Of a DNA stretch of 35,644 nucleotides, positions 6,578 to 14,238 are shown in pieces. Position 1 is the stretch's first letter, and every line of letters begins with the position of its first letter. The position numbers and the translations under genes are program-made. Below the pieces are notes generated by a model. The model saw only the letters and a list, made by a program, of their open reading frames with translations. It was not told the DNA's origin and did not search any database. Origin of the DNA: a virus. The stretch lies in the IMG/VR virus record IMGVR_UViG_3300031772_000136, positions 1 to 35,644 of that record. One strand, written 5' to 3'.

Positions 6578-6829
6578 TCAGTCCTTATTGAAGACTTTAA
6601 AATAGTTGGCTTCTGTCTGAATATCAATGGAAAGATTTTCCTTGAGATCCACGAGACCTGCGTGAAATGCATTCGCAAACCAATAACCATGGCGTTGGTT
6701 AGAAAACATCGGTATTTGTATTTTGCAAACACTTTTAAGCGCATCTAGGGGATTGTACGCTTCGAGGGTTTTGATTTCCTCGGTTGTTTTCCCATTCACT
6801 TTGGTTAATAGGGTTGCAACGTATTTCAT
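6578..6829 (-). CDS. Hypothetical protein in leftward cassette
   Basis: An 83-aa protein starting MKYVATLL with a strong AAGGAG before ATG 6829; that Shine-Dalgarno overlaps the end of the upstream membrane peptide. Pattern: beta-strand start, then EEIKTLEAYNPLDALKSV, which resembles small phage proteins with an alpha/beta fold acting on or mimicking host factors. No family named. Third gene of the cassette between terminase and portal. Confidence 0.65.
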   Translation of the reverse strand: MKYVATLLTKVNGKTTEEIKTLEAYNPLDALKSVCKIQIPMFSNQRHGYWFANAFHAGLVDLKENLSIDIQTEANYFKVFNKD

Positions 6830-6840
6830 TTTATTGCTCC

Positions 6841-6963
6841 TTAAAAAATTTTACCGATGAAATTATGCCATATTGTTATTATTAAGGAGTGAAAACAATC
6901 ATGTATAAATATGCCAACTACTAGGCACAAAATCGTATGGATATTATCCGATTCGTTATTCAT
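6841..6963 (-). CDS. 40-aa membrane peptide in leftward cassette
   Basis: A 40-aa ORF from ATG 6963 preceded by CAGGAGG at 7 bases. The middle is hydrophobic (TILCLVVGIFIHDCF and SLIITIW), probably one membrane segment or a re-entrant pair. Its ATG overlaps the stop of a 12-codon leader (ATGA), and its stop lies inside the Shine-Dalgarno region of the next gene. Tiny membrane proteins of phages often block superinfection or depolarise membranes; here that is only a suggestion. Confidence 0.5.
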   Translation of the reverse strand: MNNESDNIHTILCLVVGIFIHDCFHSLIITIWHNFIGKIF

Positions 6964-6998
6964 TTCCAAACCTCCTGGAAAGTGATATTTTTGGTCAT
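6960..6998 (-). CDS. 12-codon leader peptide
   Basis: A very short ORF (MTKNITFQEVWK) beginning at ATG 6998 after AAAGGAG with good spacing. Its own coding sequence contains the CAGGAGG site for the next gene, and its TGA overlaps that gene's ATG. The arrangement suggests a coupling or leader function, not a working protein. Confidence 0.4.
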   Translation of the reverse strand: MTKNITFQEVWK

Positions 6999-7044
6999 TT
7001 CAGCTCCTTTAGCCTTTCGGGTTTGTCCGTGTCCCGATACCATT

Positions 7045-7050
7045 AGTATA
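7045..7050 (-). promoter_or_regulatory. Candidate -10 box for leftward cassette
   Basis: On the leftward strand TATACT lies about 45 bases upstream of the leader peptide ATG. The expected -35 position is weak. Just downstream is GGTATCGGGA, which also occurs in the leader of the leftward operon starting at 3473 (plus-strand 3508-3517), so the two cassettes may share a promoter type. Confidence 0.4.
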
Positions 7051-7151
7051 GTCCACCACTGACCTAATGCAGGGCTCTTTTTAAAAGTATTTTTATGCCC
7101 TCAAAAAATAGTGGCATCACGCTACAACGCCAATGTAATCAATATTGAACA

Positions 7152-9323
7152 ATGGCAAAAGAGACAACCGACGAATTTTTAGCGAAGGTCAAGGACCGCT
7201 GGAAATTGGCGGTCACGGCCAATACGGATCAGTATGAGCGGTCAAAAAGAGACCTGGAATTCTGCGACCCAGAAAACCAATGGCCTAACGATATCAAAAA
7301 TTTACGACAGGATAAACCCTGTTTGGTGGTCGATGTTTTGACGCCAATCATCAAACAAATCGTCAACGAGCAACGGCAGAACCGGCCCGCGATCCGAGTG
7401 TCGCCCGTGGACGATCAATCAGACAAAGAGACCGCTGAAATATTACAGGGTATTGTTAGACACATCGAGTATAACTCTGACGCTGACGTGGCTTATGATC
7501 GAGCTTGTGAGGCACAGGTGCGGGGCGGTATCGGGTATATCCGTGTGACAACGGAATATTCCGACCCTATGAGTTTCGACCAGGAAATAAAAATATTATC
7601 GGTCCCCAATCCGTTTATGGTCTATTTGGATCCCTCCAGTATGGATCCCGATGGGCATGATGCCCAATGGGGATTTATCGCAGAGGATATGTCACGCTCC
7701 GATTACGAGGCGGCCTATCCAGATTCGGATCTATCTCAAAAATCCACCAGTGAATGGCAGGGGATTGCAGATCAGGCCCCCGATTGGATGTCCGGGGAAA
7801 AAGCCCAGGCGTGCAGAGTCATGGAATATTTTGAGAAAGCTCATGAGCCCGCCACGCTCTATAAGCTGGAAACGGGTGAGGTTGTCACCGAAGTACCAGA
7901 GGGCGGGAAAGTTATCGACAGTCGCAAAACCACATTGCCAAAGGTGAGGTGGTATAAACTCAACGCCGTTGAGATTTTGGATCAAACAGTCTGGGAGTGT
8001 GAATTCATCCCACTTATTCCGGTCTACGGCGATGAACTAATAATCGATGGCCAAAAAAACTATTTTGGGATCATTCATCGGGCCAAAGATGTCCAAAAAA
8101 TGATCAACGTTTGGAAATCTGTACAGACAGAAACCATAGGATTGAGTAGTAAAGCGCCCTGGCTCACCTCGGTGGAATCCATCAAGGGGTATGAGGACGT
8201 CTGGCGTACCGCAAATACGCGTGATTGGAATACCCTGCCGTGGAACGCTTTTGATGAGCAACAACGCCAATTGCCTCCACCATCACGCAACATACAAGAG
8301 CCACCTATCCAGGCCATAACCATGGCGCTGCAGGGTTCGATGGCTGACATCAAAGCGGTCACGGGCATGTACGACCCTAATCTGGGTGCGCGTGACAGCG
8401 CATCTCAGTCAGGCGTCGCTATTCGTAATCTGCAGCACCAAGGGCAGGTCGGCAATTTCCATTTCCAGGACAACATGTCTCGGTCCATAAAACACCTGGG
8501 CAGGATTTTGGTGCAATTGATCCGTAAATATTACGATTCTACGAGAATTGTCAGAACGATTGGTGTTGATGACTCTCAAAAATTGGTGCTGGTGAATGGA
8601 GCATTGGGGGAACCGCTCCCAGAGGGCCAAGAGCGGCACTATGATCTAAAAACTGGACGATATGACGTAACTATTAGCGTTGGTCCTAGTTATACCAGCA
8701 AAAGACAAGAAAATTTAACCACTCTTTTGGATTTGCAGAGCAAACTACCACCCAATCAGGTGGGATTGATTTCTGATTTAATTGCCAGTCAAATTGATGC
8801 GCCGATTGCCGAGGAAATCGCTCGGCGGCTCAAAGCCACCCTGCCCCCCGAGTTGCAGGATAAAAAGCCAGGGCAGCCGCAAATACCTCCCCAATTACAG
8901 CAGCAATTACAGGCAATGGCACAGCAACACGAGGCGCTGACTGCTCGAGTACATGAGTTGACAGATGCCCTCACTGATCAGGACAAAAGGGCAGAACAGG
9001 AAATGCGCCGGGCGGAGCTGGACAGCAATACAAAACTGGAAATTGCCCGTATTTCCCAGGAAACAGACCTTTTGAAAATCAAGGCTCAAATTGCGGCTCA
9101 GTCAGGCGGTGACGTGGTATCTGCCCGCATCGCGGAAATCCAGGATCAACAAGAGCAACTGGCAGCAATCATTTTACAGCTAGGGGCAAACCCAGCTCCA
9201 GCTATGGTTCCATCACCAAACCAATCCCCTGTGACGGTGCAAACCGCTGGTCAAGGGGCGCAATCACTACCACCACAACCAAGCGTCGGCCTAGAGGCTG
9301 GCACGGAGGCCATGAATGGGTAA
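7152..9323 (+). CDS. Portal protein, P22 gp1-like
   Basis: A 723-aa portal of the P22 type, close to the 725 aa of P22 gp1. It forms the dodecameric ring at one capsid vertex through which DNA enters and leaves. The N-terminus (FCDPENQWP, then RPCLVVD-like PCLVVDVLTPIIKQIVNEQRQNRPAIRV.P) is characteristic of the P22-like portal family, as are VRGGIGYIRV and the long central domain. The last ~170 residues are Gln/Ala-rich coiled coil, corresponding to the portal barrel. No clear Shine-Dalgarno precedes ATG 7152. Its stop overlaps the start of the scaffold gene. Confidence 0.92.
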   Translation: MAKETTDEFLAKVKDRWKLAVTANTDQYERSKRDLEFCDPENQWPNDIKNLRQDKPCLVVDVLTPIIKQIVNEQRQNRPAIRVSPVDDQSDKETAEILQGIVRHIEYNSDADVAYDRACEAQVRGGIGYIRVTTEYSDPMSFDQEIKILSVPNPFMVYLDPSSMDPDGHDAQWGFIAEDMSRSDYEAAYPDSDLSQKSTSEWQGIADQAPDWMSGEKAQACRVMEYFEKAHEPATLYKLETGEVVTEVPEGGKVIDSRKTTLPKVRWYKLNAVEILDQTVWECEFIPLIPVYGDELIIDGQKNYFGIIHRAKDVQKMINVWKSVQTETIGLSSKAPWLTSVESIKGYEDVWRTANTRDWNTLPWNAFDEQQRQLPPPSRNIQEPPIQAITMALQGSMADIKAVTGMYDPNLGARDSASQSGVAIRNLQHQGQVGNFHFQDNMSRSIKHLGRILVQLIRKYYDSTRIVRTIGVDDSQKLVLVNGALGEPLPEGQERHYDLKTGRYDVTISVGPSYTSKRQENLTTLLDLQSKLPPNQVGLISDLIASQIDAPIAEEIARRLKATLPPELQDKKPGQPQIPPQLQQQLQAMAQQHEALTARVHELTDALTDQDKRAEQEMRRAELDSNTKLEIARISQETDLLKIKAQIAAQSGGDVVSARIAEIQDQQEQLAAIILQLGANPAPAMVPSPNQSPVTVQTAGQGAQSLPPQPSVGLEAGTEAMNG

Positions 9324-10125
9324 TCTCGACGATTTTGAAAATCCAGACGCCAGCATTTCAAATGATGGCAATACTGCCGTTATTGATCCGCCTGACCCTG
9401 CGATAACGCAAATAATCGAACCATCTGCCCTACCCCCTGATCCCACCACTGACAGCCCAGCCATCGAAACGCCCCCCGTCGAAACACCAGAGGATGAAAC
9501 CTCCGAGGAGGAAGCGCGGCGCAAACAAAAGACCGGCAGCCAGCGGGCACGTGAAAAAGCGGCCCGGCTTGAGCTGGAAAATGACGCGCTGAGAAAACTT
9601 CTGCTTAGTCCAAGGCCAGAATTGCCATCGATCCAAGCGTCGGCATCTGCGGAGGCTGGCAAACCAGTGCTTGATGCGTATGACTCGCACGAGGCATGGA
9701 TTGAGGCGCTTACGGATTGGAAACTGGAGCAACGGCAGAAAACCCAACAGACGGAAAACGCGCAAAAAGCGGCACAAGCCGCCTGGGAAGCCAAGGTGGC
9801 AGAAGGGCGCGCAAAATTCCCCGATTTTGAGGATGTTTTAACGGACGCTCCGCCGCCATCCCCCGAAGTCGCCAAGCGCATGATTAAGCCCGGCACCACG
9901 CCGGAGGTAATCCATTATCTGGCCACGCATCCGGATGAGTACGATAAAATCAACCGCCTGCGTGACTCTGATGACGTAAGTGATGCTTTCGCAGAGATTA
10001 AGCAGAAATTGAAGGCAAACCCCAAAACTGTTACCCGATCAAACGCCCCCCCTCCTATCACCCCGGTTACACCCCGCGTTGCGGTGGTGGTTTCTGATCG
10101 GCACAAAGGGATAGAGGATTTTTGA
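9316..10125 (+). CDS. Scaffolding protein (P22 gp8-like position)
   Basis: A 269-aa acidic, Pro/Glu/Thr-rich protein with a long helical middle (EEEARRKQKTGSQRAREKAARLELENDALRKL) and a basic, Pro-rich C-terminus. Size, composition and position between portal and coat match phage scaffolding proteins (P22 gp8 is 303 aa). These copolymerise with coat protein and leave the prohead before packaging. Start ATG 9316 overlaps the portal end by eight bases. The family assignment rests on context and composition more than on motifs. Confidence 0.75.
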   Translation: MGNLDDFENPDASISNDGNTAVIDPPDPAITQIIEPSALPPDPTTDSPAIETPPVETPEDETSEEEARRKQKTGSQRAREKAARLELENDALRKLLLSPRPELPSIQASASAEAGKPVLDAYDSHEAWIEALTDWKLEQRQKTQQTENAQKAAQAAWEAKVAEGRAKFPDFEDVLTDAPPPSPEVAKRMIKPGTTPEVIHYLATHPDEYDKINRLRDSDDVSDAFAEIKQKLKANPKTVTRSNAPPPITPVTPRVAVVVSDRHKGIEDF

Positions 10126-10167
10126 TCAGTTATCCTTTGCCGGATAAATACCGGCCCGGAGTCCTAA

Positions 10168-11403
10168 ATGCCTACCAATAATTTCAACAATATTGCAATG
10201 ATTACCCGCAGGGCAATGAACGTTCTGCGGAATAATCTGGTATTGGTGCCGCGTGTGAACCGCACGTATGAAAAAGAGTTTTCCCAGGGAATGGGCAAAA
10301 TCGGCGATACGGTGAATGTGCGTGTTCCTGGGTACGGAACTGTTACCTCTGGCAAAGTCGCGGCCCCTGCTGGATTCGCAGATACGTACAAACCGATTGT
10401 CGTAACACAGCAAAATTCATCCTTAAAATTCAGTTCTAAGGAACTGGCGTTGAATGTCGAAAATGGGGATGAATTTGAACGTTCTGTGCTCGGACCACAG
10501 ATGGCAGCCCTGTGCAACAAGGTCGATGCTGATGGATTTGGGCTCTATTATCTCTTCAATGGATCCACTGGAACCCCTGCCACGGCACCAACTGACCTGG
10601 ATTATTTCCTACAGGCCCAGGCGCAACTTGCTGAAAATTCGGCCCCTGTTGATGATCAGATTTTTGGATTTTTGGCACCCCGTACGCAAGCAGGCATGGT
10701 CCAGGGTTTAAAGGGATTGTTTCAGGACTCGACTGAAATTTCCAAGCAATACAAAAAAGGCGTGATGGGTACGGCGGCAGGAATGAATTTTCTCATGTCT
10801 CAGAATGTGAAACAGCACACCACTGGCACATGGACAGGCACCCCCGTGATCAATGACCCCGGTGCTGCCCTGGTCAGTGGTGCCACCACGATTCCCGTTG
10901 ATGGATTCGGCGGCGCGACTGACAGTTTCAAAAAGGGCGATGTGATCACTGTCGCGGGTGTATTTGCAGTCAATCCAGTGTCCAAGGAAAACACCGGGCA
11001 GTTGCTACAATTGGTGGTAACTGCCGACTATGCCGCATCTGGTAGTGCCATGGCAGCATTACCTATCAGCCCCGCTATCGTCACGAGTGGTGCAACGCAA
11101 AACGCTACTGCACTACCGCTTGATGGTGCGGTTGTGAAAATTTTCGGGCATGCAACGACCTACACGCAAAAAGTTTCTCCCGCCAATCTGATTTTGCACC
11201 GTGACGCGCTGGGTTTTGCCGCCGTGGATCTCCCTCTCCTGGATCCCTCTCGGCAACATCGTGTCAGGGATAACGATCTGGGTATATCGATTCGCGTGAC
11301 GGAATGGTTGGATGGTATTAATGATGACCTGCTGATCCGTTTAGACATCATGTACGGGTGGGGAATGTTACGTCAGGGATTCGGCGTACGGGTTCAAGGT
11401 TAA
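10168..11403 (+). CDS. Major capsid protein, P22 coat-like
   Basis: A 411-aa coat protein of the P22 gp5 family (430 aa in P22). Typical pieces are MITRRAMNVLRNNLVLVPRVNR.Y, IGDTVNVRVPGYGTV, SLKFSSKELAL, and a C-terminal GLSFRV-like DLGISIRVTEWLDG. The HK97 fold is expected, with an added Ig/I-domain-like insertion around residues 220-330, as in P22. GGAG precedes ATG 10168. It lies after scaffold, which is the standard order. Confidence 0.9.
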   Translation: MPTNNFNNIAMITRRAMNVLRNNLVLVPRVNRTYEKEFSQGMGKIGDTVNVRVPGYGTVTSGKVAAPAGFADTYKPIVVTQQNSSLKFSSKELALNVENGDEFERSVLGPQMAALCNKVDADGFGLYYLFNGSTGTPATAPTDLDYFLQAQAQLAENSAPVDDQIFGFLAPRTQAGMVQGLKGLFQDSTEISKQYKKGVMGTAAGMNFLMSQNVKQHTTGTWTGTPVINDPGAALVSGATTIPVDGFGGATDSFKKGDVITVAGVFAVNPVSKENTGQLLQLVVTADYAASGSAMAALPISPAIVTSGATQNATALPLDGAVVKIFGHATTYTQKVSPANLILHRDALGFAAVDLPLLDPSRQHRVRDNDLGISIRVTEWLDGINDDLLIRLDIMYGWGMLRQGFGVRVQG

Positions 11404-11443
11404 CGCGTAATCATCCATTCATTAATTTTGAGGAGATCCAAAA

Positions 11444-11752
11444 ATGACCAGTACTCCCTATGCAACCAGTAATACCCTGGACCAATACAAGGGTTTTTAC
11501 GGCACTACACCGATCGTGCAGCCATCCGGCGCGGCTCAGGCTGCAACGACTGCCACCATGGTTACAGCTCTGGCTACCACGGTTTTTTCAGAGGCAAAAA
11601 CAGGTATGTGGGCTTTTAGCTCGTCAACTGTAGCCAAATTGTACCGCACACGCATTAACCAAGCCGTGGTTGATGTCGTTGCATTGGCCACGGAATGCAA
11701 CGCTATCAGGACAGCACTTGTAAACCTTGGTTTGATTAAAGGTAGTGCATAG
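11444..11752 (+). CDS. Small virion protein, possible capsid decoration or head fibre
   Basis: A 102-aa Ala/Thr-rich protein with a good GAGGAG site. It ends in a helix of the kind often seen at the C-terminus of small trimeric phage proteins (VVDVVALATECNAIRTALVNLGLIKG). Placement directly after the coat gene favours a head decoration or head-fibre role. No catalytic motif. Family not recognised with certainty. Confidence 0.6.
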   Translation: MTSTPYATSNTLDQYKGFYGTTPIVQPSGAAQAATTATMVTALATTVFSEAKTGMWAFSSSTVAKLYRTRINQAVVDVVALATECNAIRTALVNLGLIKGSA

Positions 11753-11753
11753 T

Positions 11754-13055
11754 ATGGCTCAGATTATCAATGTGACAGTGTGCCAGGGTGAGCAGCACGT
11801 TTTTTTGGCCACCCCTAGCCTGGATGGCAAGGTATGCCAAGCGTATGCCGCATCCCTTGCTGCAAGCATCGCGGCGTTAAAAGGTGCGGGCATAGGAGTG
11901 ACATACTGCTCGCAGGGTGGTAACTGTCACGTTGATGATTCCAGAAATGGCCTAATAAGAGAATTTATGATGTCAGATTGCACTGATCTTATATTCCTAG
12001 ACGCAGATATTGGCTGGAAGGCGGAGGATTTATTGATCCTCTGTCGGCATGACGTTGCACTTGTCGGGGGCGTTTATCCCAAAAAAACAGATGATATTGA
12101 ATACCCTGTGCATGTAATCCCTGGCACGGTATTGCAGGCGGATGAAGCGGGATTGGTTGAGGTCTATGCTCTCCCAACGGGTTTTTTGCGTATCAGGCGA
12201 GATGTGATTGATACGCTCTATCAGACGCACGGCCAGAGGCGTTACCGTGGCCAAGGGCAGGCGGAGGGTGAGCCGCCGTATGTGATTTTATTCGAGAGAA
12301 CGTATGAAAATGGGCATCGCTGGTCAGGGGATTACGCATTCTGCCGAAAATGGGCGGAAACAGGAGGGAAACTGTATTGTGACCCCCGATTCTATTTTTT
12401 GCATGAGGGCACCAAAGAATGGTCTGGATCTCTAGGAGAGCACTGGAGAAATAAACATGGAATAACGCGAGAAATAAAACAGGGTAAATTTGACGAGGCT
12501 GTAAAGGCGATAAGAAACAAAACGGAAACAATAGAAAATTTAATAGATTTGGTAGATGGTTGGAAAAACGAATGGAGTATCCAGCCAGAAATGATTGATG
12601 CAATTATCCAATTATCCCGAGAGGCCAAAGGGCCAATTTTGGAATGCGGATCTGGATTATCTACCCTGATTCTTGGTTTGACCACGAAACAGAATGTTAT
12701 CACCCTGGAAAGTTCCCCTATTTGGGCTACTCACACCAAAGCCATGTTGGATAAATATTTCGCCTATGACGTGGATTTTCGGTGCCTACCCTTGCAAGAT
12801 TATGGTGATTTTGAATGGTATTCCATCTGTAATAATTTACCTGATTTTTCGCTCGTTATTTGCGACGGTCCCCCAAGATCCTCAAAAGGTGCAAGATCTG
12901 GATTGAAAAAAGTCTATCCTTTTATAAAGAATGCAATCATTGTATTAGATGACCCCACGGTAGAAATGATTGATGATTTATACAAATCATTAAATATGGA
13001 ATTTACCATATTCGGTAAAACAAAACCTTATGCGATAGGGAGAAAAATGCAATGA
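11754..13055 (+). CDS. Glycosyltransferase-methyltransferase fusion protein
   Basis: A 433-aa two-domain protein. Residues ~1-245 resemble phage GT-A glycosyltransferases: DDSRNGLIREFM, then the metal/nucleotide-sugar DXD motif in FLDADI (81-86), GGVYPKK, and GDYAFCRKW followed by a late His. Residues ~270-433 look like a class I SAM methyltransferase: LECGSGLSTL (296-305), VICDGPPRSSKGARSG, and IVLDD. The fused enzyme could add and methylate a sugar on a virion protein, on host surface sugar or on DNA; the target is not shown. It sits among coat and tail genes, one base after the previous stop, so virion glycosylation is the simplest guess. Confidence 0.75.
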   Translation: MAQIINVTVCQGEQHVFLATPSLDGKVCQAYAASLAASIAALKGAGIGVTYCSQGGNCHVDDSRNGLIREFMMSDCTDLIFLDADIGWKAEDLLILCRHDVALVGGVYPKKTDDIEYPVHVIPGTVLQADEAGLVEVYALPTGFLRIRRDVIDTLYQTHGQRRYRGQGQAEGEPPYVILFERTYENGHRWSGDYAFCRKWAETGGKLYCDPRFYFLHEGTKEWSGSLGEHWRNKHGITREIKQGKFDEAVKAIRNKTETIENLIDLVDGWKNEWSIQPEMIDAIIQLSREAKGPILECGSGLSTLILGLTTKQNVITLESSPIWATHTKAMLDKYFAYDVDFRCLPLQDYGDFEWYSICNNLPDFSLVICDGPPRSSKGARSGLKKVYPFIKNAIIVLDDPTVEMIDDLYKSLNMEFTIFGKTKPYAIGRKMQ

Positions 13056-13333
13056 CTTTTAACCGTTGCTGGCTACACAATGGATTTTCGGATTCCAAAA
13101 TCATGGAATCCCAGAAAGAATTTGAGATTCATTGGGCTTGCGGTTGGCGTCATTCCCCTGCCGACATCGAAATCAAACCCGACAATTTTGAGGATGTTGA
13201 TACGCTTGCCTCGGAAAATTGCGGCTTGGAAACAAACGAAGGAACCGAAGGTTTGGACCCTTGCCCTTGGTCAGAAATACAGGCACATGACACGGTAAAA
13301 AGACCGCGCGGGCGGCCAAGGAAGGTAATGTAA
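13052..13333 (+). CDS. Small protein with C-terminal AT-hook
   Basis: A 93-aa protein that overlaps the glycosyltransferase fusion by four bases (ATGA). Most of it is acidic with scattered Cys and Trp, but it ends in KRPRGRPRK, a textbook AT-hook that binds the minor groove of AT-rich DNA. Proteins of this shape occur between head and tail genes in some phages, with unknown role. DNA-binding is inferred from the motif only. The next gene starts at its last base (TAATG). Confidence 0.6.
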   Translation: MTFNRCWLHNGFSDSKIMESQKEFEIHWACGWRHSPADIEIKPDNFEDVDTLASENCGLETNEGTEGLDPCPWSEIQAHDTVKRPRGRPRKVM

Positions 13334-14061
13334 TGGCTACCGTAAGAGATATTATTTCGGCCAGTTTGCGTATGATAGGAGTATTGGATCCAGTAGAAGC
13401 CCTGAGCCCCGAACAAGGCGCTGTGGGGCTATTGGCGTTCAATTCTCTGGTGGATTCCTGGAATACCGACAGTTTGGCTATTTTTACGATAAATCGTTCT
13501 GTTTTCCCGTTAACGATAGGGCAGCAGGTTTACACGCTCGGCATCGGCGGTAATTTCAATATGGTCCGGCCCACCTGGATTGAAAATGCAAGTGTATTGC
13601 TCACCGCTGTCACTCCCCAGGTCGAATTGCCTATCAAAATCGATCAGGATGAAGATTGGCAACGCATCAACGTCAAGGCCGTAACAAGTTCATTCCCAAC
13701 AGAAGTTTATCCTGATGGGAGCTTCCCTTTGAGCAACCTGTATTTCTGGCCCGTCCCTATGGCCGTTTGCAGTTTTGTGCTGTATAGCCCCGATACCATT
13801 TCGGCATTTTCAGATTTGAATGCCCAAGTGGCATTTCCCCCTGGATATGAGCGGGCATTTAAATTCAATTTGGCTGTGGAGATCGCTCCAGAATTTGGGA
13901 TAAGTTCCCCGCCGGACGTGAAAATGATTGCCGCATCAAGCCTGGATGCTATCCAGAAATTAAACTGGACGCCTAGAGAAATGGATATGGATCCAATGTT
14001 CAGGAATAAAAACGGCTCTTCTGTTGGTGTGCGCTCTCGCGGCGCTGTGGTCGATCCATAA
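13333..14061 (+). CDS. Head-tail adaptor, P22 gp4-like
   Basis: A 242-aa protein of the P22 tail accessory factor gp4 type, which binds under the portal ring to start tail assembly. Diagnostic pattern: the N-terminal helix DIISASLRMIGVLDPVEALSPEQ..GL.AFNSLVDSW, followed by FPLT.GQQVYTLG. and a late cluster with PPGYERAFKFNLAVEIAPEFG. Longer than P22 gp4 (166 aa) but within range for podoviruses with this module. It is followed by a small ORF and then gp10, close to the P22 order. Confidence 0.85.
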   Translation: MATVRDIISASLRMIGVLDPVEALSPEQGAVGLLAFNSLVDSWNTDSLAIFTINRSVFPLTIGQQVYTLGIGGNFNMVRPTWIENASVLLTAVTPQVELPIKIDQDEDWQRINVKAVTSSFPTEVYPDGSFPLSNLYFWPVPMAVCSFVLYSPDTISAFSDLNAQVAFPPGYERAFKFNLAVEIAPEFGISSPPDVKMIAASSLDAIQKLNWTPREMDMDPMFRNKNGSSVGVRSRGAVVDP

Positions 14062-14073
14062 TAAGGAGAAAAA

Positions 14074-14232
14074 ATGGCCAAAGAAATAGGCATCCCCAAA
14101 AAAGCATCCAAAAAGGCAAAGGCTATGGATGAAAAAATGGATAAAGCCAAGGGAATTAAAGAAGGATCGCCTGCTGATCTTAAATCAGATAAGGCAGTTA
14201 TGGCTAAATATCCAATCAAGAAAAAAAAGTAG
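14074..14232 (+). CDS. Small Lys-rich protein
   Basis: A 52-aa ORF beginning MAKEIGIPKKASKK and ending in four Lys. An ideal AAGGAG lies 7 bases before ATG 14074. About a third of the residues are Lys, so it is highly basic and probably binds DNA or an acidic virion surface. It lies between gp4- and gp10-like genes, and similar tiny basic proteins are found there in other podoviruses. Function unknown. Confidence 0.6.
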   Translation: MAKEIGIPKKASKKAKAMDEKMDKAKGIKEGSPADLKSDKAVMAKYPIKKKK

Positions 14233-14238
14233 ATCCAA

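Noticed and set aside
9291-9899. 202-aa leftward ORF opposite the scaffold gene
   Set aside because: Antisense Ser/Ala-rich shadow; the scaffold frame has proper context between portal and coat.
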